From Bryobacterales bacterium (GTDB lineage Bacteria > Acidobacteriota > Terriglobia > Bryobacterales > Bryobacteraceae): a stretch of 36,455 nt of DNA. Location: contig PMOK01000198.1 in the NCBI GenBank assembly GCA_003162425.1, forward strand, positions 14,955 to 51,409. Reading direction: 5' to 3'. The notes under the pieces were generated by a model. It searched no databases and had not been told where the DNA came from. It was given only the letters and a program-made list of their open reading frames with translations. The position numbers and the translations under genes are program-made. Of this stretch, positions 16,511-24,425 are shown piece by piece (positions within the stretch are counted from its first letter, which is position 1; each line of letters starts with the position of its first letter).

Positions 16511-18882
16511 GTCTCGGGAGTTCTCCTCATCTGAAAGGGTACACTTTTCACAATTGCATCGATTAGCGCTCGAAAACTCGGGGACGGAGCGTTGGCGTCG
16601 TGGCCGCTCGCCTCGCGCACGATTCGCCGCACGGCCGGCCTGTCATACGTCTCCAGTCCGCGGCCCAGGGCGTAAGTGAGAAGCCTTTCCGCCACGGTTT
16701 GGACGAAATCCTCGCGGCGAGATGTCAAAAGCAGCTGCTTCAGACCGGGCATGCCATCAAACTGAGTGCCGTCCGGCAGCTTTCCTGACGCATCGATTAT
16801 GTGGCCGGCATCTTTGGTCCGCCATTTACCGACACCGTCGTAATTTTCAAGCGCGAAGCCCAGCGGGTCCATGCGTGAGTGGCAGGCAGCACAGACGGCG
16901 TTGGAACGATGTTGCTCCATCTGCTGGCGCATGGTCAGGAGACTTCCGTCTTCGCCGTGAGGCTTCAGGTTGGGGACCTCGGGTGGGGGCGGTGGTGGTG
17001 GAGCGCCCAACAGGTTTTCGAGAATCCATTTGCCCCGCTGCACCACCGAGGTCCGGTTCGGATACGACGTCACCGTGAGGATACTCCCTTGCCCAAGCAA
17101 TCCGCCCCGATTCGGATCCGTAACAGCGATCCGGCGAAATTGCGAGCCGTACACGTTAGAAATACCGTAATGCTCCCCCAGACGCTGGTTGATAAAGGTA
17201 AACTTGGAATCCAGCAGATCCGTCACAGGCCGATCGGAACGCAAGATTTCCGAGAAGAACAACTCCGTCTCGCGTTCGAAGGACTGCCGCAAGCTGAAAT
17301 CAAACTCGGGAAAATCATCCGGATCCGGCTTCACCTGTGCGAGGTTCCGAAGATACAGCCACTGGCCGGCGAAATTGCTCTCAAGAGACTTGGAGCGGTC
17401 ATCATCCAGCATGCGGCTCACTTGCTCGGAAAGGACTGCCGGCTCGGCCAGCTTACCCTGCTTCGCAAGATTCAGCAGTTCGTCATCCGGGATGCTGCTC
17501 CACAGGAAAAAAGAAAGCCGCGACGCCAGCTCGTAATCATTCACGCGGTACACGCTTCCCGAAGCCAGGCCGGCGGGGTCGCGCTCGATACGAAAAAGGA
17601 AATCGGGAGAGACCAGCATGGCGCGTAACGCCATTTCCACGCCATTCTCGAAAGTTCCATCGCGGCGGCCACGTTCGTAGAAGGCCAGCAGCGGTTTGAC
17701 ATCGGAGTCGCTAATTGGCCGGCGGAAAGCGCGATGTGCCAGAGTGGAGATAATTCTTTCAGCGCACGGCTCTTCGTCCTTCGCCGCAGCCGGCCTGCAG
17801 ATGAAGATCTTATCCCGGCTAGGCGTGTCTCCGGGACCGGCAATGTCGTAGGGCCCGGAAATCGTCATGCTGATCAACGCCGGCGCCGCGCCTTCCGGCA
17901 AATCGTAAGATTTCAGCCTTGCGCCATCCAGCCGAAGATCCGCGAAAAGAGCGGGGCTCGGAGTTGGCGATTGCTGCGTAACTTTGGCAGGCGCTGCGCC
18001 GCGCATACCTCCGGCAATAAGCTCCGGGAATGCTTCCTGCCGCGGGAATGTCACGCCCACTTTACGAGTGCCCGCCTCTACGGGCAGCCGCAACTCCAAA
18101 CTGTTGGTCTCTTGTGGACCGTCAAACCCAGCCGCGGGCGCCAATTTGATTCTGACGACATATTCCGCATCCAGTGGGAACCGGTAGCTTACCGAGAGGC
18201 CGCCCGCCGAATCGAACGGAAGATCATCGCTCGAACGTTCCCGCCGCCGTGAATTCTTGGGAGGCCTGAACTCTACGCTTTCAGGTTTAACAGCCTCATC
18301 GCCCACAGCCACGCGGCTCACCGTGCGCGCAACCGACATATACCGCTCGATCAGAACCGGCGCCAGCGACAGAACTTCGCCGATGTTGTCGAAGCCGTAG
18401 CCGGTATCGTCAGGCGGAAGCATCGCGCCAGGTTTGATATCGAGCGCCAGTAGATCGCGGACGGCATTGCTGTATTCGGTGCGGTTCAAGCGATGAATGG
18501 TTGGGCGTCCGGGATTCGGATGAGCGGCTGCGGCGCGGTCCAGTTCGTCTTGGAGCCACTGGGTGAATGCTCGAGCCGTCGAGGCGTCCGGGCGTGGCAT
18601 GGCCGGTGGCGGCATCTCGCCAGAATGCACCTTGCGCAGCACTTTTTCGAGCGCACTGGAGTTCCCATCTATATCGGATAAATTCAGCCCTGCAAGCGAG
18701 ATCCCTCCAGACTTCAACTTCTGGTTGTGGCAGACAGCGCAATACTGATTGATCAATGCTTGAGACTGGGCCTGGGACTGGGATGCGTGGGCAACCGGCG
18801 GACTCGCCAGAACCGCTACACGGAGCAGTACCATAGCCATCCCGACGGATGCGCCCGAGAGTTTAGTTGGGTTCTTGGGCAT
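16507..18882 (-). CDS. Planctomycete-type multi-DUF c-type cytochrome (PSCyt, DUF1587/1595/1592/1588/1585)
   Basis: 791 residues with a signal peptide (about 11-33). A heme c site 'YCAVCHNQ' (C48, C51, H52) forms the PSCyt1-like domain. DUF1587 follows ('HRLNRTEYSNAVRDLL' from 130), then DUF1595 ('LAHRAFRRPISDSDV', about 383-445), DUF1592 ('ELASRLSFFLWSSIPDDELL', about 455-580) and DUF1588 ('NRGGLLGQGSILTVTSYPNR'). DUF1588 contains a second CxxCH ('CAACHSRMDPLGF', C about 663). DUF1585 closes the protein. It probably carries electrons in the periplasm for an unknown oxidation involving the DUF1552 protein. It is the first gene of the three-gene minus-strand operon; the promoter should lie within 18883-19120. 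Confidence 0.92.
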   Translation of the reverse strand: MPKNPTKLSGASVGMAMVLLRVAVLASPPVAHASQSQAQSQALINQYCAVCHNQKLKSGGISLAGLNLSDIDGNSSALEKVLRKVHSGEMPPPAMPRPDASTARAFTQWLQDELDRAAAAHPNPGRPTIHRLNRTEYSNAVRDLLALDIKPGAMLPPDDTGYGFDNIGEVLSLAPVLIERYMSVARTVSRVAVGDEAVKPESVEFRPPKNSRRRERSSDDLPFDSAGGLSVSYRFPLDAEYVVRIKLAPAAGFDGPQETNSLELRLPVEAGTRKVGVTFPRQEAFPELIAGGMRGAAPAKVTQQSPTPSPALFADLRLDGARLKSYDLPEGAAPALISMTISGPYDIAGPGDTPSRDKIFICRPAAAKDEEPCAERIISTLAHRAFRRPISDSDVKPLLAFYERGRRDGTFENGVEMALRAMLVSPDFLFRIERDPAGLASGSVYRVNDYELASRLSFFLWSSIPDDELLNLAKQGKLAEPAVLSEQVSRMLDDDRSKSLESNFAGQWLYLRNLAQVKPDPDDFPEFDFSLRQSFERETELFFSEILRSDRPVTDLLDSKFTFINQRLGEHYGISNVYGSQFRRIAVTDPNRGGLLGQGSILTVTSYPNRTSVVQRGKWILENLLGAPPPPPPPEVPNLKPHGEDGSLLTMRQQMEQHRSNAVCAACHSRMDPLGFALENYDGVGKWRTKDAGHIIDASGKLPDGTQFDGMPGLKQLLLTSRREDFVQTVAERLLTYALGRGLETYDRPAVRRIVREASGHDANAPSPSFRALIDAIVKSVPFQMRRTPET

Positions 18883-19128
18883 CCAGTGCTAATCCTAATA
18901 TAGCGATACTTCAAAGGCGCAATTCGAACTCCCGCGGTTACACCTCGGTCTCTTTGCCGCGTTCTCACTTACTGGTGTTCTGTTGGCCGAGTCTGGGTTG
19001 TACCGTCTAGTCTCATATGCAGTCAGTCCGGCGAGGCGCGCCGCTCGCATTTCACCGATGCTCGCACTGAGAGGAGAGCGAGAGCCGCTAGCTTCCGACG
19101 CCGGGTAGTGGGTGAGTTTGATTGCGGG

Positions 19129-19166
19129 GCAGGATGGCATCCTGCGCGTGGGTTGTTAACCCGCGC
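19129..19166. repeat. Double palindromic element downstream of the ADOP gene
   Basis: Two adjacent hairpins are visible. gcaggatggcatcctgc (19129-19145) has an 8-base perfect stem around one base, and gcgtgggtt/aacccgcgc (19146-19166) has a nearly perfect stem. They lie just past the ADOP stop codon and could end its transcript or be a REP-like element. There is no clear T-run. Confidence 0.7.
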
Positions 19167-19174
19167 TGTTTTTA

Positions 19175-21628
19175 TCACTGTTGCCGGAGCGAAGTAGAAG
19201 GGTCCACCTTTGTCGCTTGGCGCGCGGGCAGGTAACTGGCCGCGAGCGCCATCACAACCAAAAACAAAGATGCGCCGCCCAGGATCAACGGATCGCTTGC
19301 GCTGAGGTTGACCAGCAGCCCGCCAATCAGCCGAGCTGCTACCAAAGCCAGAATCGATCCCGCCACAACGCCGGCCAACGCGAGCAACAACCCCTGCCGG
19401 ACTACCGCCCCCAGCACGTCGCGCGGTTGCGCTCCCAGCGCCATCCGAATACCGAACTCATGCTCGCGCTGGCCCACGGCGAAGGCCAGCACCCCATAAA
19501 GTCCCAACGCGGCCAGCAGCAATGCGATGGCGCCCAACACGCTTAGCAGAGCCGCGGCCACCCGCTGCGGAAACAGCGAGGCGCTCACATGCTCTTCGAA
19601 CGGTATCACGGGGAACGCAGCCGCGCTCGGCTCCACCAGCGACGCCTCGCGCCGCACGGCTGCGATTTGGTCACGAGCCGGCCCCACCGTGCGGATGAAG
19701 AATGCCGTCCAGAACTCACCGCCATGCGACTGGCGAAACGGCAAATAGAAGTACGGAGTTGGCACTTCCGTCACCGAACGATACTTGCTGTCTTTCACCA
19801 TTCCGACGATGGTGACCCAGCTTCCGTTTTCGTTGCCTCGAATTCTGCCGCCCACCGGGTCGCCGCCAGCGAAGAATCGCCGGGCGAAGGTCTGGTTCAC
19901 GATGGCCACCGGGGTGGTTTGCGGAGTGTCCTGCTCGGTGAAGTCGCGGCCACTCAGGAGCGGAATGCCCAGCGCGTCGAAGTACCCAGGCGACACCGTG
20001 GCGTTGCTGGCGCGCGTGTCTTCCTTCCGGCGCGGCGTGTATCCTTCAATCTGAAGCTCCGCCGAGGAACTGTTGCCGAAAGCGAGCGGTATGTCGAGGC
20101 TATAGCCGACTGCGGCGATCCCCGGCCGCGCGGTCAGCCGGTCATGCAGACGGATCGAGAACTGCTCACGCTGCTCACTGGTGGAGCAGAACGTGTCCAC
20201 ATGATACTGCACGAATAGCAGGTTGCGGCTATCCATTCCCGGATTCATCGATCGCGCATTCAGGAAGCTCCGGGTGAACAGCCCCATGCCCACCAGTGCC
20301 AGCATCGCCAGTGCGACCTCGCAGACTACCAGCATTCCGCGCACGCGTTGCAGACCCGCGCTGGACGTGCCGCTGCGGCCGCCTTCTTTCAGGGTCTCGT
20401 TCACATCGACACGTATCGACTGCCAGGCGGGCGCGAGGCCGGTCATCCCTGCGAGAACGGCGCACAGCACAATCGCGAAAGCCAGGATGTCGGGGTTCAG
20501 CCTGAAGTCGAGATTGATTGGAAACTCCGTACGGGGCAGCATCCATTCAAGCGACTGGCCCAGCCATAAGGCCAGTGCCACACCTACTACCGCGCCACCT
20601 GCGGCAAGCAACAAACTCTCCGTCACCAGTTGGCGGATCAAGCGGCCCGGTCCGGCGCCTAGCGCCAGGCGTACACTGAATTCCTTCCGGCGGGCTGTAG
20701 CGCGCGCCAATTGCAGATTGGCCACGTTGGCGGCCACGATCAGGAACACCACGCCGCACACCGCCATCAGGATCCGGAGTGGTGCGAGTAGGAGTCCCTG
20801 TAAGCCGACGTGAGCTTTCCATACGGGCGTCAGGCGGGCACTGAAGCCGCTGTTGGTCAAAGGCGCTAGACTCGCGATGCGTCGCGCACAGGCTTCAACT
20901 TCCGCATTCGCCTGTCCGATGCCGACGCCAGGCTTCAGCCGGGCCGTGATCCACATCTGATGTTCTGTGCGATCGGTGAGCAGCCACGGTCCCTGGCCGT
21001 TCAACGCAGGCGCCATCATCATGGGCACCCAGATATCGAGGGCCATGCCGGGCATCGAACCCCGGAATTCCCTCGGAGCCACGCCGATGATTGTGAGCTC
21101 ATGCCGGTTGACACGAAGCGTCCGGCCGAGCACCGTGCGATCGCCGCGAAACCGCTGTTGCCACAGATGATGTCCGATCACCACCACCGGACACGATTCG
21201 CGTGTGTCGGCGCACTCGGCGGGCAGGAACGCGCGGCCCAGCTCGGGCTGGACGCCCAGGACGCTGAAGTAATTGGCCGACACATACTCACCCGAGACGC
21301 GCTGTGGGTTCTCGTCGCCGACAGCGAAGGCATTGTACAACGATGCGGCGACGCCAGAATCGAGCGTCAGGCTGTCGCGGTAATCCAGGTAGTCGCGCCA
21401 GGAAGTGGTGCTGAACTCGCCTGTTGGCGATAGAGTTTCAATCGAAGCCAACCGGTCGCCGGCGCTGACCCCGGGGAAAGGATGCACCAGCAGGGCGTCC
21501 ATCCAGCCGAATACAGTTGTGTTGGCCGCTATGCCCAGCGCTAGCGTGAACACAGTGACGGCGGCGAAACCCGGACTGCTCCCTAAAACTCTAATCCCAT
21601 AGCGTAGATCCTGGAAGAAGATGCGCAT
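19175..21628 (-). CDS. ADOP-type ABC transporter permease (MacB-like, duplicated FtsX)
   Basis: 817 residues. It starts with 'DLRYGIRVLGSSPGFAAVTV', the hallmark opening of acidobacterial duplicated orphan permeases. A first membrane span (about 18-40) is followed by a large periplasmic MacB_PCD domain, a first FtsX unit (spans near 285-305, 335-360 and 385-405), a second periplasmic domain, and a second FtsX unit (spans near 690-715, 740-765 and 785-805). The internal duplication replaces a homodimer by one chain. No ATPase gene is adjacent, as usual for the group; a partner must be encoded elsewhere or the protein acts without one. Such proteins are assumed to move peptides, lipoproteins or drugs from the inner membrane. 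Confidence 0.93.
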   Translation of the reverse strand: MRIFFQDLRYGIRVLGSSPGFAAVTVFTLALGIAANTTVFGWMDALLVHPFPGVSAGDRLASIETLSPTGEFSTTSWRDYLDYRDSLTLDSGVAASLYNAFAVGDENPQRVSGEYVSANYFSVLGVQPELGRAFLPAECADTRESCPVVVIGHHLWQQRFRGDRTVLGRTLRVNRHELTIIGVAPREFRGSMPGMALDIWVPMMMAPALNGQGPWLLTDRTEHQMWITARLKPGVGIGQANAEVEACARRIASLAPLTNSGFSARLTPVWKAHVGLQGLLLAPLRILMAVCGVVFLIVAANVANLQLARATARRKEFSVRLALGAGPGRLIRQLVTESLLLAAGGAVVGVALALWLGQSLEWMLPRTEFPINLDFRLNPDILAFAIVLCAVLAGMTGLAPAWQSIRVDVNETLKEGGRSGTSSAGLQRVRGMLVVCEVALAMLALVGMGLFTRSFLNARSMNPGMDSRNLLFVQYHVDTFCSTSEQREQFSIRLHDRLTARPGIAAVGYSLDIPLAFGNSSSAELQIEGYTPRRKEDTRASNATVSPGYFDALGIPLLSGRDFTEQDTPQTTPVAIVNQTFARRFFAGGDPVGGRIRGNENGSWVTIVGMVKDSKYRSVTEVPTPYFYLPFRQSHGGEFWTAFFIRTVGPARDQIAAVRREASLVEPSAAAFPVIPFEEHVSASLFPQRVAAALLSVLGAIALLLAALGLYGVLAFAVGQREHEFGIRMALGAQPRDVLGAVVRQGLLLALAGVVAGSILALVAARLIGGLLVNLSASDPLILGGASLFLVVMALAASYLPARQATKVDPSTSLRQQ

Positions 21629-22087
21629 GTTTTGCTTTTGTGATTCACCTGATTGGCCGCACGTTTGTCGCCACCAGCAAGTCGCTCATCGGACAGGGCC
21701 GCCGCCCGCAGCAAGGGTGGATTCTGCGCATAATTCCTCACCCGGATACCAACGAAGTCGCGTCTTTTTGCGCGTCGAAATCCAGGCGGGGAGCTGGCGG
21801 ACGGGGTCGGAGTTGAACCAGGCCGAGAAATCAGCGCGTCCAAGTGAGGGAGGCGGCGGCAGTCGAGCCCACACAGTTCATTGAAAAAACATAACTTATT
21901 GATTCCAGTGATCCGCTAGATCCTCCAAATCCACCAGACCCTCTGGATCATTACACCTGAGTACGCATACTCGTCGTGCTACTCGGATTTGTGCGACAGT
22001 CAAAGTTGTCAACTTCACTTTCAAGGCGTAGAAACCGGCCGATGGGCCGAGAGGTCAACACGAGCCGATACCCAAGGAGGTTGTTTC
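21629..22087. other. Intergenic region between divergent ADOP and VOC genes
   Basis: 459 bases without a supported gene. Small open frames here lack ribosome sites and family resemblance. The region must hold both promoters, and a stretch near 21900-21960 is AT-richer than the rest, but I see no convincing -35/-10 pair. Confidence 0.5.
22074..22080 (+). promoter_or_regulatory. Shine-Dalgarno site deciding the VOC gene start
   Basis: aaggagg lies 7 bases before the GTG at 22088. It selects that GTG, which begins a signal peptide, over an upstream start at 21989 that would prepend 33 unrelated residues. Confidence 0.85.
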
Positions 22088-23068
22088 GTGAGATTCCTGC
22101 GCTGTCTTGTGGTGTGCGCCGTCATCGTCGGCACTTGCTTCGCTCAACTTCCGGAATTCTATAAGCGGGTTAACCGTGTCATCTGGTTGGTGAAGTCTCT
22201 GGACCACCCATTGGAGGGCTGGGCCCAGCTCGGTCTTTCCGGCATCCGCCGGCATGCCAGCGTCTCTTTCGAAGGGCAGTACCGCGGCAAGGCCGTATCC
22301 GTTAAAGCCAGGGGCGCTACGGGCAGCCTCGGCAATTTGACAGTGGAAATGCTACAGCCAGAAGAAGGCGATAACGCTTTCACGGAATTCCTGGCGCGTC
22401 ACGGTGACGGAATTTTTTCCATCGTCCATGAGGTGGCGACGATGGAGGACATGACGAATGAGATTGAGCGGATGCGTGGGCTTGGCGTAGGAGTGATCGA
22501 GCAACTGAAAATGAAAGGCGATGCTGGCCCAATTATCTTGACTTACTTCGATACGGAGGGCCAAGGCAAGTACGTCTTGGGTCTGATCTACTGGCCGGGT
22601 GGCGCGCCTGCGGCCGGGCCGCCGGGAAAAATATCGCACATCGGTTTCGTAATCCGCGAGGCGGAAGGACCCTCGGCCTATTGGCAGAAGCTCGGCTTTC
22701 CGGCCATGCCCAAGTCGCACGCCAGTCCTCGCGAAGACTCCCGCTACCACGGCAAGCCTCTCTGGTTGGACTTCGATGTTTGCTGGCAAAGGCACACCCA
22801 GTTCACCTACGAATGGATCATTCCACCGGCCGATCCCCCCAACCTGTACTCGGATTACCTCCGGAAACACGGCGAAGGCGTCCAGCACCTGGGCGTGCCG
22901 GTGGACGATCTGGAGAAATCCGTCGCCGATTATCAGAAGCTGGGCTACTCTGTTGGACAGTCCGGCGCGTGGGGCGAAACAGGTAAGAAGGGCTCCGGCC
23001 GTTACGCGTACATGGATACGGACTCGATCGGTGGCGTTGTCGCCGAGGTGATACGGCCTATCAACTGA
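22088..23068 (+). CDS. Secreted two-domain VOC (glyoxalase/dioxygenase-fold) protein
   Basis: 326 residues from a GTG with a strong ribosome site. A signal peptide 'CLVVCAVIVGTCFAQ' occupies about residues 6-20. Two vicinal-oxygen-chelate modules follow. In the second, 'ISHIGFVI', 'GVQHLGVPVDDLEKSV' and 'VVAEVIRPI' give the H, H and E positions of the usual metal triad. The first module is more divergent. The fold covers glyoxalases, extradiol dioxygenases and antibiotic-binding proteins; export outside the cytoplasm is unusual for it and the substrate is unknown. The gene ends 11 bases before a large palindrome. Confidence 0.78.
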   Translation: MRFLRCLVVCAVIVGTCFAQLPEFYKRVNRVIWLVKSLDHPLEGWAQLGLSGIRRHASVSFEGQYRGKAVSVKARGATGSLGNLTVEMLQPEEGDNAFTEFLARHGDGIFSIVHEVATMEDMTNEIERMRGLGVGVIEQLKMKGDAGPIILTYFDTEGQGKYVLGLIYWPGGAPAAGPPGKISHIGFVIREAEGPSAYWQKLGFPAMPKSHASPREDSRYHGKPLWLDFDVCWQRHTQFTYEWIIPPADPPNLYSDYLRKHGEGVQHLGVPVDDLEKSVADYQKLGYSVGQSGAWGETGKKGSGRYAYMDTDSIGGVVAEVIRPIN

Positions 23069-23079
23069 GAGCTACCGAA

Positions 23080-23146
23080 GGCGCCGACCCGCTCACGGTC
23101 GCGGCTCGGCTCCGTTACCGAACCGCGAGCGTAAGCGACCGGCGCC
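23080..23146. repeat. Palindromic element built from two inverted copies of the dispersed repeat (copy C)
   Basis: Left arm 23080-23109 (ggcgccgacccgctcacgg...) and right arm 23117-23146 (...gcgaccggcgcc) are imperfect inverted copies related to the 31-base repeats at 6960 and 15114. The element fills the gap between two convergent genes and could form a strong hairpin, so it may act as a bidirectional terminator. Confidence 0.8.
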
Positions 23147-23156
23147 TTTGAATTTT

Positions 23157-24212
23157 TCACGGCCTCTCACTCTTGTATTTGTTCCAGTGGGTGGTGATTT
23201 CCTGGACCACAGTGTTGCCGACGCGCCATGCGGATTCGAGCGCGGGCAGGTAGCCGGCGTATTTTCGTCCGGCGTTGCGGGCTAGATTCTCAGCGGCGCT
23301 CATGCCTGGTGGGGGTTGATCGAAGTCGCTGGCGGTACGCAGCACCAGGATGCGATTCCAATCCACGCGACCGGCTTTGGCCAGCATCTCGAGCGAAGAG
23401 AGAGTGCCGGTGTCCTCCATTCCAGTGGTGACGTAGTTGCCTTGGCCTCCGGTGTGATACTTGACCCACTGGTTGGCCCATTCGCTCATCTTGACGCCGC
23501 TGAAAAATGTGCTGGAAGAGATGGTATCGCCTTTCAGCACGAAGGGAGGGCGGCGTGCGTTGGCGGAAGCGTACGCGGCGCGGTCCTTCTGCATTTCGGG
23601 GGTGTCGGGAAGGTTCACGTGCTCGGTCAGACGGAAGGCCCAATCGGTGAGAGCGGCACTAAGATGATACATCTCACCCCGGTCTTCGGTGCGCGGGGGT
23701 TCATAGGGCTTGGACTTGCCGAGCGGCACGAAGCCAGTGGGCCAATCGGCGGGAATCTCGCGAGCGTCGATTTCGTAGGCCAGGTCGCCGTCCACCACCC
23801 ATTCGGCCCACGCGGCCGAACCCAGCGATGCATGCGCGGGATCGACGCCGGCGATGCCCGCGACGATCCAGTAGGCCTTGCGCAGATCAAAGCGCGTGTC
23901 GAGCCCGAGGGCCATGATGCTGCCCGCGGCTTTGGCTGTCCCCATGCCAGTGAGGACGGCGAGGACTCCGTCGTGATTCATCCGCAGGTGGTGGTAGGCC
24001 TGGGGAAACGGAAGGATTTTGTCGAGATGATTCCGTTCCACCCAATACTGCAGTTCGCCGGGGCGGTCACCCGTGTCGGCGCCGGCCTCGAACATGGTCA
24101 CGATGACGACTTTGATCGGGATCGGCGGGTCCTTCTTTAAACTGGCGGCCGGTGCGGAAAGGGCGCCGAGGATGCCGAAGAACAGGGTCACCGCCGCTAC
24201 CTTACTTCGCAT
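23157..24212 (-). CDS. Purine nucleoside permease (NUP) family protein
   Basis: 351 residues from the ATG at 24212, chosen because it begins a signal peptide ('KVAAVTLFFGILGALSAPAA'). A longer frame to 24404 adds 64 residues of low-quality sequence. The body shows 'IKVVIVTMFEAGADTGDRPG', 'GMGTAKAAGSIMALGLD', 'VAGIAGVDPAHASLGS' and 'GMEDTGTLSSLEML', typical of NUP (PF06516), first described as a yeast purine nucleoside permease. The fold is that of nucleoside phosphorylases, so the secreted bacterial forms may bind or cleave nucleosides outside the cytoplasm rather than act as channels. It is convergent with the VOC gene. Confidence 0.85.
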   Translation of the reverse strand: MRSKVAAVTLFFGILGALSAPAASLKKDPPIPIKVVIVTMFEAGADTGDRPGELQYWVERNHLDKILPFPQAYHHLRMNHDGVLAVLTGMGTAKAAGSIMALGLDTRFDLRKAYWIVAGIAGVDPAHASLGSAAWAEWVVDGDLAYEIDAREIPADWPTGFVPLGKSKPYEPPRTEDRGEMYHLSAALTDWAFRLTEHVNLPDTPEMQKDRAAYASANARRPPFVLKGDTISSSTFFSGVKMSEWANQWVKYHTGGQGNYVTTGMEDTGTLSSLEMLAKAGRVDWNRILVLRTASDFDQPPPGMSAAENLARNAGRKYAGYLPALESAWRVGNTVVQEITTHWNKYKSERP

Positions 24213-24425
24213 GAGCCATGGTACCGAGGTGGGGAGTGCCGTGCCAAACGTTAACACTCCAGGAAAGGCGTCGCCACCCGGCGGCGCTGCCTGAACAAAG
24301 ACCCAGAGGAACGCTATCAGTGCAATGCCCGGCTCTTTTGCGTTTAGCCGGTGCTCACGGTGGCGGGTGTTCGGCGCCTCTGAACAGAGCCCTGTCGCCG
24401 GCACGCTACCCTAGTTAAGGAGACC

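Noticed and set aside
18895..19140. 81-codon minus-strand open frame upstream of the multi-DUF cytochrome gene
   Set aside because: No ribosome site, no family resemblance, and it runs into the palindromic element; more likely the promoter region.
21686..21874. 62-codon minus-strand open frame upstream of the ADOP gene
   Set aside because: GTG start without a ribosome site and no recognisable motif; kept as intergenic.
21989..22087. Earlier start for the VOC gene
   Set aside because: The added 33 residues precede a strong ribosome site and would bury the signal peptide.
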